Below are positions 1 to 6,774 of a DNA stretch of 64,000 nt, one piece after another. Both the position numbers and the translations under genes were made by a program. Positions within the stretch are counted from its first letter, which is position 1; each line of letters begins with the position of its first letter. The stretch is from assembly GCF_036365825.1 (NCBI RefSeq), contig NZ_CP142675.1:248001-312000 (forward strand), given 5' to 3'. The notes beneath the pieces are model-generated. The model was not told where the DNA came from. It was given only the letters and a program-made list of their open reading frames with translations, and ran no database searches. Source of the stretch: Qipengyuania sp. HL-TH1 (GTDB lineage Bacteria; Pseudomonadota; Alphaproteobacteria; Sphingomonadales; Sphingomonadaceae).

Positions 1-776
1 AGCGTGGCGTCCTCGCCCTGCATCGCGGCGAACCAGCCGCCCAGCCAGCCGCCGAGCAGATGCGCAAGCCCGACGATGGCGAAGGTCACGCCGAACAGCA
101 GGACATAGTCATTGGCCTTGGCGACGCGTTCGATGCTGGCAGTGTAATCGGCCATCGTGTCGCGCAGCCGGGCAATCGACGAACTGTCCGCGCCCAGCCA
201 CTTGTCGACGCGCTCATGCGCGCCCGCGCCATAGAGCAGGAACACCATCCAGATCTCGGCGACGATGATGTCCACCGCCAGCAGCGCGGCGAAGCCTTCG
301 AGCGGGTAGCCATAGACCTCGAGCATCGCGGTCTGGTTGGCGCCGCCGCCGATCCAGCTTCCCGCCAGCGTCGCCAGCCCGCGCCATGCGGCGGTATCGC
401 CCGAACCGATGATCGAAGGTTCGAACTGCGCCACGATCCACAGTGCCAACGGCCCGCCGAGGACGATGCCCACCGTGGCGGTCAGGAACATGACGATCGC
501 CTTGCTGCCGAGACCGAGGATCCCCTTGATGTCGATCGACAGCGTCATCAGGAACAGCGCGGCAGGCAGGAAATAATCTTTCGCCACCGGCCACAGATTG
601 CTCTCGGACACGTCGATCAGGCCGAAAGTCGTCATCAGGCTGGGGACGAGATAGCAGACCAGGATGATCGGGACGAAGATGTAGAAGCGCTGCCAGCCGG
701 GTCGGTCGCGCGTGGCGAAAACGAAGCCGAGCACCAGGGCGAGCAGCCCGAGAATAATCCTGTCGTCGCTGATCAT
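1..776 (-). CDS. DUF819 family membrane protein (3' end outside window)
   Basis: The ATG is at 776-774 and the frame runs open to the window edge, so the C-terminus is missing. The translation begins MISDDRIILGLLALVLGFVF and gives about 258 residues with repeated hydrophobic helices. Polar stretches include a DIKGILGLGSKA segment and a glycine-rich GSWIGGGANQTAMLEVYG motif, which are typical of the DUF819 (YjcL-like) family of predicted transporters. The substrate is unknown. It lies alone on the minus strand, divergent from the GntA-like operon, with 280 bp between the two starts. No strong Shine-Dalgarno sequence is visible. Family call is from recognition of these segments. Confidence 0.75.
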   Translation of the reverse strand, partial: MISDDRIILGLLALVLGFVFATRDRPGWQRFYIFVPIILVCYLVPSLMTTFGLIDVSESNLWPVAKDYFLPAALFLMTLSIDIKGILGLGSKAIVMFLTATVGIVLGGPLALWIVAQFEPSIIGSGDTAAWRGLATLAGSWIGGGANQTAMLEVYGYPLEGFAALLAVDIIVAEIWMVFLLYGAGAHERVDKWLGADSSSIARLRDTMADYTASIERVAKANDYVLLFGVTFAIVGLAHLLGGWLGGWFAAMQGEDAT

Positions 777-858
777 GGCGTGATGAAACCCGTCCTTCGA
801 TATCGGTTTGCGCGCGGCCTAGCGCGGCGGACGGGGAAAGCCAAACGGCCTTCACCCT

Positions 859-903
859 CGTTCCGGGTGGCCTCGCGGTACGGGTGCCTACCCGTTCCGG
901 GTG
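859..903. repeat. 11-bp direct repeat with internal inverted repeat in divergent promoter region
   Basis: CGTTCCGGGTG occurs at 859-869 and again at 893-903, 34 bp apart. Between and overlapping them is ACGGGT-GCCT-ACCCGT (880-895), a perfect 6-bp inverted repeat. The region is between divergent genes and could hold regulator sites. A second inverted repeat, ACGCGC-N10-GCGCGT, lies at 965-986. No function can be assigned. Confidence 0.4.
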
Positions 904-904
904 C

Positions 905-921
905 AAGCTAACGCATGTCAG
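905..921. promoter_or_regulatory. Candidate operator AAGCTAAC-GCAT-GTCAG
   Basis: CTAAC-GCAT-GTCAG at 908-921 is an imperfect palindrome (5-bp arms, 4-bp spacer), with the spacing of Crp/Fnr-family sites. It lies 136 bp upstream of the GTG that starts the GntA-like operon. The same AAGCTAAC octamer occurs upstream of both Crp/Fnr genes in this window, which suggests one of them binds here. Binding is inferred. Confidence 0.45.
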
Positions 922-1056
922 TCTCGGATCAACGAGCGCGCAAATGCGTTGGGCCGGTAGTGATACGCGCGTCCGATCGGGCGCGTGTTGCATACGTGGG
1001 GCTGGCGCGGCGCGCGGGCCCTGCGGCCGTCTGATGGGCTTAACGCGAGGTTTCCG

Positions 1057-1296
1057 GTGTTCACGCAACTCAATCCACCGCTTCCGGTGCTGGTGACCGA
1101 CAAGGGTGCGGGGCTGGCCTTTGCCGTGATCGACTATGGGGTCGAACACAATCTGATCTGGGTCACCGCGCTCGACGGGTCGGGCGAGATCTGGTGCGCC
1201 CCCAATCCCAAGGTTCGCCTGCAAGCCAATTGGTCGATGGGCCGCACGAAGGACACCAGCCTCCAATTCGTGCCCGAAGGAGTGTCGTCGCAATGA
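1057..1296 (+). CDS. 79-aa conserved-looking protein, first gene of GntA/DUF1989 operon
   Basis: The start is GTG at 1057, preceded by GCGAGG with a 6-nt spacer; the stop TGA at 1294 overlaps the ATG of the next gene (ATGA). The product is a soluble protein with a two-part pattern, TQLNPPLPVLVTDKGAGLAF followed by an IDYGVEHNLIWVTALDGSG stretch. It has no signal peptide or membrane segment. I do not recognise the family. Its compact, beta-rich look and translational coupling to the GntA-like enzyme suggest it works with that enzyme, perhaps as an accessory or substrate-presenting protein, but that is a guess from position. Confidence 0.7.
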   Translation: MFTQLNPPLPVLVTDKGAGLAFAVIDYGVEHNLIWVTALDGSGEIWCAPNPKVRLQANWSMGRTKDTSLQFVPEGVSSQ

Positions 1297-1994
1297 AACC
1301 CGGCGTTCTGGCGGTCGACGATAGCGTCGCCCGCGATATCGAAGCACAGTTCCGCGCGCATATCGCCGATACGGCGTTCCCCTGCGTCGGTGCAAAATCG
1401 GCCCAGGCGCGCGACCTGCTCGACGTGCTCGTCGCGCACGACATGCGCAGCGGCTGGGACGATCTGCGGATCCACGACCGGCTGATCGAATGGGCCGAGC
1501 GGTACCGCAACGATCCCGAGGGCCTGCGCAGCATGGCGGTGGTGTTCGAGCAACCTGGCTCGCTCGACGAGAGCGAATATGAAAGCCTGTTGTGGGAACG
1601 GCTCCAGTCCTTTGCCGAAAAGGACAAATGGCTCGGCCAGAGCTACGACCCCAGCGTCAGCCCCGATCCGACCGATCCGCATTTTTCGCTCAGCTTTGGC
1701 GGCGAAGCCTATTTCGTCGTCGGCCTGCACCCGCATGCCTCGCGCCCGGCGCGGCGCTTTGCCTATCCGACGATGGTCTTCAACCTGCACAACCAGTTCG
1801 AAGCGCTGCGCGAGGACGGGCGGTACGAGCGCATGCGCGAGGCGATCCTCGAGCGCGACCGCACTCTGGCAGGCGATATCAACCCGATGCTCGCCCGCCA
1901 CGGTGAGAGCAGCGAAGCGCGCCAATATAGCGGCCGGGCCGTCGATGACGACTGGACCTGCCCGTTCCGCGATCCCCGAATGGAGAAGCAATGA
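1293..1994 (+). CDS. YqcI/YcgG family protein, GntA-like heme-dependent N-hydroxylase
   Basis: The product is 233 residues, starting MKPGVLAVDDSVARDIEAQF. The family signature is clear: DPHFSLSFGGEAYFVVGLHP (about 131-150), then an RPARRFAYPTMVFNLHNQFE segment, GDINPMLARHGESSEARQYS, and a C-terminal CPFR. YqcI/YcgG proteins include GntA, the heme-dependent enzyme that N-hydroxylates a guanidino group in guanitoxin biosynthesis. No other gnt gene is present, so the substrate here is unknown. The gene overlaps the 79-aa gene before it and the DUF1989 gene after it, each by an ATGA, so all three are probably translated together. Family assignment is firm; the reaction is inferred. Confidence 0.85.
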   Translation: MKPGVLAVDDSVARDIEAQFRAHIADTAFPCVGAKSAQARDLLDVLVAHDMRSGWDDLRIHDRLIEWAERYRNDPEGLRSMAVVFEQPGSLDESEYESLLWERLQSFAEKDKWLGQSYDPSVSPDPTDPHFSLSFGGEAYFVVGLHPHASRPARRFAYPTMVFNLHNQFEALREDGRYERMREAILERDRTLAGDINPMLARHGESSEARQYSGRAVDDDWTCPFRDPRMEKQ

Positions 1995-2578
1995 ACCGCA
2001 TAGAACCGCGCAGCGGCGTGGCGTTCGAACTGCCGAAAGGCGCGCAGCTCACCGTCTGCGATCCCGAAGGCAGCCAGGTTTCCGACCTGCTGGCTTATAA
2101 CGCGCAGGACGTCCGCGAAGTCATCTCCAACGGGCGCACCTTCGATTATGAAGAAACCATCCGGCTCGGGCGGGGGCACCGCCTGTGGTCGAACCGGTCG
2201 AACCCGATGCTGACGATCACGTCGGATACGGTCAAACGGCATGATTTCCTGCTGACCCCGTGTTCGGAAGACACGTTCCGGCATTTCTATCCAGACAAGC
2301 CGCTCCATCGCGGCTGCTTCGGCAATCTGGCCGAGGCGCTGGAGCCCTATGGCATCGGGCCGGACGACATTCCGACCGCGTTCAACCTGTTCATGAACGT
2401 CCCGGTCGATGGCGACAGCGGTGTGCTGACGGTCAAGCCGCCGCTGAGCGAGCCGGGCGACACGATCGTCATGCGCGCGGAGATGGATTTGATCATCGGC
2501 CTGACAGCCTGTTCGGCCTACGATTCCAACGGCGGATCGTTCAGGCCGATCGACTATGAGGTGAGCGCGAGTGGCTGA
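1991..2578 (+). CDS. DUF1989 / urea carboxylase-associated family protein (CgdA/B-like)
   Basis: The product is 195 residues, with the DUF1989 pattern: an N-terminal GVAFELPKGAQLTVCDPEGSQ barrel strand, DLLAYNAQD, HDFLLTPCSEDTF, HRGCFGNLAEAL and a C-terminal TACSAYDSNGG. Two members of this family, CgdA and CgdB, form carboxyguanidine deiminase in bacterial guanidine degradation; others sit beside urea carboxylase. Here it follows a GntA-like N-hydroxylase with an ATGA overlap and there is no urea/guanidine carboxylase in the window. Both families being tied to guanidino compounds makes a guanidino substrate for this operon likely. Whether it is catalytic on its own is unknown, as CgdAB is heteromeric. 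Confidence 0.85.
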   Translation: MNRIEPRSGVAFELPKGAQLTVCDPEGSQVSDLLAYNAQDVREVISNGRTFDYEETIRLGRGHRLWSNRSNPMLTITSDTVKRHDFLLTPCSEDTFRHFYPDKPLHRGCFGNLAEALEPYGIGPDDIPTAFNLFMNVPVDGDSGVLTVKPPLSEPGDTIVMRAEMDLIIGLTACSAYDSNGGSFRPIDYEVSASG

Positions 2579-3116
2579 GGCCATCAATTTCTGGTCCGGC
2601 TGGCCCCGGATGCTCGAAATCGCCGGCAATGCCTTTCTCTTCTACGTCCTGATCATCATCATGGTGCGCCTGGTCGGCAAGCGCACGACCAGCGAGCTCA
2701 ACAATTTCGACTGGATCATCAATGTCGCGGTCGGCAGCCTGGCTGCGAGCGGCATCCTGCTGCGTAATGTCGCGACGCTCGATGCGGTGACCGCGATCAT
2801 CGTGCTGGCAGCCTGCCAGTATCTGACCACGCGGATGGTCCAGCAAAGCGAGACCGCCGCCGACGTCGTCAAGGCCGAGCCAACGCTGCTGACGCACAAG
2901 GGCGACTATCTGCGCGACGCGATGGAGCGTACGCGGATTTCGGAGGAAGAGATCAGGTCCGCATTGCGGCAGAACGGTATCACCGCCAACGCCGATGCCA
3001 ATTGGGTGGTGCTGGAAACCAATGGCGAGCTGTCGGTGATCCCGCGCCAGGATGTGCGCTGGGGCGATGCCGAGGCATTGTCCGACGTTCACTGCCCGGA
3101 TGACCTGAAAGACTAG
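2571..3116 (+). CDS. DUF421 family membrane protein
   Basis: The start is GTG at 2571, inside the last codons of the DUF1989 gene (8-bp overlap), preceded by GAGG. The product is 181 residues with three N-terminal membrane helices (about 18-35, 43-62 and 65-85). KRTTSELNNFDWIINVAVGS is the conserved DUF421 core motif, and a soluble YetF-like C-terminal domain follows (KAEPTLLTHKGDYLRDAMER, IRSALRQNGI, and NWVVLETNGELSVIPR). The function of DUF421 proteins is not established. Co-translation with the guanidino enzymes is notable. The stop overlaps the convergent Crp/Fnr stop by 4 bp (CTAG). Confidence 0.85.
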   Translation: MAEAINFWSGWPRMLEIAGNAFLFYVLIIIMVRLVGKRTTSELNNFDWIINVAVGSLAASGILLRNVATLDAVTAIIVLAACQYLTTRMVQQSETAADVVKAEPTLLTHKGDYLRDAMERTRISEEEIRSALRQNGITANADANWVVLETNGELSVIPRQDVRWGDAEALSDVHCPDDLKD

Positions 3117-3886
3117 TCCCAGTCTTCCTTCACCTTCAGCGGCCCGTCGCCGTAAAGGTAATCGGGGTCGAACTGCGCATAGCGTTTCAGCGCGGCCCAG
3201 TCGCGGGTGTACAGATCGCCGCGCCGGATTTCGGCAATGCCCAGCTCGCGTAACTTGCCCACGGCGCGGTTCGCGTGGATCGCGCTCACCCCGCACATAT
3301 CGGCCATGTCGAACTGGGTGAAAGGTGTCCGCAGCGCGCGCGTCACGCCGCGCCCGACCAGTTCCAGCCGGGTATGCAATTCGGCATAGAGATGCGCGAT
3401 GCGCCGCGGCGCGTCGAGTTGCTCCAGCGTCTGGATCCATTTGCGATGGATCGCCGCGTCGAGCAGTGTGGCAAACCACATTGCCCGCGCGACGCCCGGC
3501 CGATCGCGCATCACCGCGCGCAGCGTCTCATGGCTGACCGAACCCACCTTCACCTTGCCCGCCGCGTCGATATTGTGATCGAGCCGCTTGAGTGCAAAGC
3601 CATGCAGGTCGACGAAATCGCCCGGGACATGGACGCCGGTGATGAACCGCTTGTTGCCGCTCTCGATGGTGCGGAAGATGTATCCCTCGATCAGGATCGT
3701 GCTGCGATCGGTCTTGATGCCGCGGGACAGCAGACGCGCACCGTCGTCATGCTCCTCGACGCTCTCCACCAGCCCCTCGATATATTGCAGATCGTCGAGG
3801 CTGAGGTTGTGACGCAGGCGTCCGGCGAGGAAATTGCCGGTCAGGGGGAAGCTTGCCGTTCCCAGGAGTTCGGTGGTCCCGTTCAT
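3113..3886 (-). CDS. Crp/Fnr family transcriptional regulator (paralogue 1)
   Basis: The product is 257 residues from ATG 3886 (MNGTTELLG); an in-frame GTG at 3916 would add ten residues, and neither has a good Shine-Dalgarno. It has an N-terminal cyclic-nucleotide-binding fold (FLAGRLRHNLSLDDLQYIEG, VPGDFVDLHGFALKRLDHNI) and a C-terminal winged helix with MCGVSAIHANRAVGKLRELG as recognition helix. There are no Fnr-type N-terminal cysteines for an Fe-S cluster. It is a clear paralogue of the regulator at 4760-5521, and both end in an F-P-DYLYGDG tail. A palindrome centred at about 3930, just upstream, suggests autoregulation. Confidence 0.88.
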   Translation of the reverse strand: MNGTTELLGTASFPLTGNFLAGRLRHNLSLDDLQYIEGLVESVEEHDDGARLLSRGIKTDRSTILIEGYIFRTIESGNKRFITGVHVPGDFVDLHGFALKRLDHNIDAAGKVKVGSVSHETLRAVMRDRPGVARAMWFATLLDAAIHRKWIQTLEQLDAPRRIAHLYAELHTRLELVGRGVTRALRTPFTQFDMADMCGVSAIHANRAVGKLRELGIAEIRRGDLYTRDWAALKRYAQFDPDYLYGDGPLKVKEDWD

Positions 3887-3922
3887 CGCGCGCGGTAAAG
3901 CAAGTCGCGCAAACACCGTCTA

Positions 3923-3940
3923 TTAACGCATGTTAGCTTT
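3923..3940. promoter_or_regulatory. Candidate Crp/Fnr operator TTAAC-GCAT-GTTAG
   Basis: The palindrome TTAAC-GCAT-GTTAG at 3923-3936 lies in the 76-bp gap between the sulfotransferase stop and the Crp/Fnr start (ATG at 3886). Read on the minus strand it is AAAGCTAACATGCGTTAA. It shares its GCAT core and arms with the site at 908-921. The position, 37-50 bp before the start codon, fits overlap with the promoter of the minus-strand regulator gene and so autoregulation. Confidence 0.5.
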
Positions 3941-3962
3941 CTGTTCTTTTTGCGCCCGGGCA

Positions 3963-4763
3963 TCATTTTTCGTCCGCTTGCGCGGTCAAGACCCGCACGG
4001 TTGCTTCCTCGACCCGGCGCAGGGGATGCGCGCAGAGCGGGGTGAAGCCCGCGACCTTTCCGCCGGCGCCGTAGCCCCAGTTTGTGAGTCGCCCGGCAAG
4101 GTCGCCGGTCGCGCGGTATGCGGCTGCGTAGTCGGCATTGCCATCGCGCAGTGCGATGCCGGGGTCGTGATCCTCGCAATCGAGAAAGGCGAACAGCGCC
4201 TGCCGCGTAACATCGGGGCGGGCGACGAGATCCTCGTAGCGAATGACCAGCGCGGCATGCAGGAAAGGCAGGTCCCCGGCCACGAGGTCATAGGCGTCGA
4301 GCGCATAGCGGATGAGCGCATCCGGCTCGTGATCGACCCATTTCGCCAGCGCTGCCGCCATCATTTCGGGATGGCGCAGGATCACGACGAATTGCGAGGT
4401 CGGAAACAGCTGCTGGTACAATCGCATCCGGGTGAGGTTCACCGGCGATTTTTCGAGCCACCAGGGCTTGCCCCGGTCCAGCCATGGCGACCAGTCCGAC
4501 AGGATACGTTGCTGCGTTTCCAGAGTATTCCAGCGCGACCCTTCGGTATGATGCTGGTGCGGGTCGGTCGCATAGTGCCCCGGCCGTCCATCGCATGCGG
4601 TATGCGGGATACCGCCCTGCAGATAGCATCCCTCGTTCTCGGGCACCGGCGTGCCTTCGATGCCGCCGACCGCCGTATGCGCGCCGAGAATACGCGCCAG
4701 CAGGCTCGTTCCGGTCCGATGCAGCCCGGCGACGAACACGAAGCGATTGGGGCGCTGGCTCAC
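3963..4763 (-). CDS. Sulfotransferase family protein
   Basis: The start is GTG at 4763, overlapping the TGA of the upstream Crp/Fnr gene (GTGA), so translation is coupled. The product is 266 residues. The N-terminal FVFVAGLHRTGTSLLARIL is the PAPS 5'-phosphosulfate-binding loop, and FVVILRHPEMMAAALAKW is the 3'-phosphate-binding region. EKSPVNLTRMRLYQQLFP and ALVIRYEDLV also match the family. The acceptor is unknown, but the adjacent glycosyltransferase cluster makes a sulfated glycan or lipid plausible. The frame stays open far upstream of the start, but that extension is antisense-type shadow and is excluded. Confidence 0.87.
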   Translation of the reverse strand: MSQRPNRFVFVAGLHRTGTSLLARILGAHTAVGGIEGTPVPENEGCYLQGGIPHTACDGRPGHYATDPHQHHTEGSRWNTLETQQRILSDWSPWLDRGKPWWLEKSPVNLTRMRLYQQLFPTSQFVVILRHPEMMAAALAKWVDHEPDALIRYALDAYDLVAGDLPFLHAALVIRYEDLVARPDVTRQALFAFLDCEDHDPGIALRDGNADYAAAYRATGDLAGRLTNWGYGAGGKVAGFTPLCAHPLRRVEEATVRVLTAQADEK

Positions 4764-5521
4764 GCGAATTCGCGCAGCGACAAGGCGCCGTCGCCATAGA
4801 GGTAATCGGGGTTGAAGCCGGCATAGGCCTCCAGCCTCGTGCGGTCCGCAATCCGTACCTTGCCGCGCTGGAAATCGGCCAGCCCGTTCTTCCTGAGGTC
4901 GGCCAGCGCGCGGTTGGTGTGGATCGAGGTCGCACCGCACATGTCGGCAATGTCGCTTTGCCGCAGCGGGGTCTCGAAGCCATCGGCATAGCCAATGCCG
5001 ACCATTTCGAGCCGGCGCCAGATTTCGGCGAAGATATGCGCAATGCGCTTGGGTGCGGTGAGCTGTTCGAGCTTCATGATCCATTCGCGATGCATCGCCG
5101 CGTCGAGCAGGGTCGAGAACCAGAACAGGCGCGCCAGATGCGGGCGGTTCGCCATCACCTCCGCGATCGCTGTATGCGGCACCTGGCCGAGTTTCACCGA
5201 ACCCACGCAATCGATGTTGTGATCGAGCCGCTTGAGCGCGAAGCAATGCAGGTCGACGAAATCCCCCGGCACGTGAAAGCTCACCGCATAGCGCCGGTCC
5301 TCGCTTTCCAGCGTGCGCAGGATGAAGCCGTCGATCAGCAGCGTGGAGCAATCGCATTCCTCGCCGCGCGCGATCAGCCGCTCGCCGTCTTGCAGCGTCA
5401 GCGTCCGCGCGACCAGACCTTCGAGTTCGGACTTCTCGGCATCGCTCATGTCGTGCCGCAAGCGCCCGGTCAGGAACCGTCCAGTCTTGGGATAGCGGTC
5501 CAGCTCGTCGGTGAGCGCCAT
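4760..5521 (-). CDS. Crp/Fnr family transcriptional regulator (paralogue 2)
   Basis: The product is 253 residues. Two ATGs are adjacent (5524, 5521); the second is chosen because AGGAGG then lies 5 nt away rather than 2. The layout is the same as the regulator at 3113: cNMP-binding fold with FHVPGDFVDLHCFALKRLDH, then a winged helix with MCGATSIHTNRALADLRKNG, and a FNPDYLYGDG tail. A PHTAIAEVMANRPHLARLFW segment forms the dimer-helix region. It is cotranscribed with the sulfotransferase. An AAGCTAAC box lies 55-75 bp upstream. The ligand is unknown; Fe-S cysteines are not arranged as in Fnr. Confidence 0.9.
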   Translation of the reverse strand: MALTDELDRYPKTGRFLTGRLRHDMSDAEKSELEGLVARTLTLQDGERLIARGEECDCSTLLIDGFILRTLESEDRRYAVSFHVPGDFVDLHCFALKRLDHNIDCVGSVKLGQVPHTAIAEVMANRPHLARLFWFSTLLDAAMHREWIMKLEQLTAPKRIAHIFAEIWRRLEMVGIGYADGFETPLRQSDIADMCGATSIHTNRALADLRKNGLADFQRGKVRIADRTRLEAYAGFNPDYLYGDGALSLREFA

Positions 5522-5575
5522 CATGTCCTCCTGTCGACAAAATGCAATGCGGTGTCGGCCGTTCCGGTAGCACAT

Positions 5576-5593
5576 TGCATAAATGTTAGCTTT
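5576..5593 (-). promoter_or_regulatory. Candidate regulator half-site AAAGCTAACATTTATGCAA
   Basis: On the minus strand AAAGCTAACAT precedes the second Crp/Fnr gene. It is identical over 11 bases to the arm upstream of the first Crp/Fnr gene (3931-3941 region). The second arm is degenerate (TGCAT instead of TTAAC), so this may be a weaker site. Confidence 0.38.
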
Positions 5594-5652
5594 GCCGAAG
5601 CGCGGCTCATGGTGCGTTTGCCTGTCATGTCTTTCAACAGCCCGATCCGCCC

Positions 5653-6774
5653 ATGAAAATCGCGGTCCTCGCCCATATCCGCCATGCCATCGCCGAACCC
5701 TTCGGCGGCGGGATGGAGGCGCATTGCGACATGCTGTGCCGCGGGCTGCGCGCAGCCGGACACGAGGTCGATCTGTTCGCCGCCGAAGGGTCGCATGACG
5801 AGAATCTGGTACCGATCTGCGCGGCGCCCTATGACGAGGTGCTGCCCTGGCGCGTCTATCGCGGCACCAGCGAACTCGCCGCCTACCAGCGTGCCGCCTT
5901 CGAGCGCGTGCTGCTGAAGATCGGCGGGGGCGGGTATGATGTGGTCCACAACAACTCGCTGTTTCCCGAGATCATCGCCTGGTGCGCGCAAGCGGGGATT
6001 CCCTGCGTCACCTCGCAGCACGTCCCGCCCTTCGGGACGATGTTCGATGCCGTGGAAGCGGCGCGCGCGCAGCCGAATATCGGCTTCACCGTGACCTCGC
6101 ATGACCAGCAATCCCTATGGGCCGATCGCGGGTGTCCCGATCTCGAGGTGATCCCCAACGGTATCGATACCGATCGCTGGGTGCCCGCGGGCGATCCGGG
6201 CGACTATCTGACATGGGTGGGCCGCATCGTCCCCGACAAGGGACTGGCCGAAGCGATCCAGGCGGCGCGCAAGGCGCGGGCCCGGCTGAAGATTTTCGGG
6301 CCGGTCGAGGATGCTGCCTATTTCGCCGCCAAGGTAGAACCGTTCCTTGACGGGGGAATCGAATTTCACGGACACCGCAGCGCCGAACACTTGCGACAGG
6401 AAGTCGCGCAGGCCCGGGGCGCGCTGGTCACGCCCTTGTGGGACGAACCGTTCGGCCTGGTGGCGGCAGAAGCGCTGTCCTGCGGCACACCCGTCGCAGG
6501 GTTCAATCGCGGGGCGCTGTCCGAAGTCGTGGGAGACTGCGGGATCCTGGTCAAAGGCGGCGATGTCGGCGCGCTGGCGCACGCCATCCGGAGGCTTGGT
6601 TCGATCGATCGCGCCGCGTGCCGCGAACGGGCGACCAGCCAGCTCTCGATCGGAGCGATGATCACAGGCTACGAGCGTTGCTATGCCAAGGTCATCGCCG
6701 GTGCGCGGCTCGCTTCTTTGCCGCGGCTTGCCTGGGCCTCGAGCTCTTCGAGCACGACCGAACTGCTCGCATAG
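5653..6774 (+). CDS. Glycosyltransferase family 4 protein
   Basis: The product is 373 residues with a complete GT-B fold. The N-terminal acceptor domain starts MKIAVLAHIRHAIAEPFGGG, and the GGGMEAHCDMLCRGLRAAGH helix is typical of GT4. The linker is VIPNGIDTDRW, followed by LTWVGRIVPDKGLAEAI and the nucleotide-sugar motif PLWDEPFGLVAAEALSCGTP. The donor and acceptor are unknown. It is transcribed towards three minus-strand glycosyltransferases, and its last 94 bp overlap the end of the first of these, an unusually long convergent overlap. The Ser/Thr-rich C-terminus encoded in the overlap (WASSSSSTTELLA) looks non-conserved. Confidence 0.9.
   Translation: MKIAVLAHIRHAIAEPFGGGMEAHCDMLCRGLRAAGHEVDLFAAEGSHDENLVPICAAPYDEVLPWRVYRGTSELAAYQRAAFERVLLKIGGGGYDVVHNNSLFPEIIAWCAQAGIPCVTSQHVPPFGTMFDAVEAARAQPNIGFTVTSHDQQSLWADRGCPDLEVIPNGIDTDRWVPAGDPGDYLTWVGRIVPDKGLAEAIQAARKARARLKIFGPVEDAAYFAAKVEPFLDGGIEFHGHRSAEHLRQEVAQARGALVTPLWDEPFGLVAAEALSCGTPVAGFNRGALSEVVGDCGILVKGGDVGALAHAIRRLGSIDRAACRERATSQLSIGAMITGYERCYAKVIAGARLASLPRLAWASSSSSTTELLA

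Noticed and set aside
4764..5573. N-terminal extension that would fuse an unknown region to the sulfotransferase
   Set aside because: It is an out-of-frame shadow of the Crp/Fnr gene, which is clearly coding there; the PAPS loop sits near the GTG at 4763 as usual for the family.
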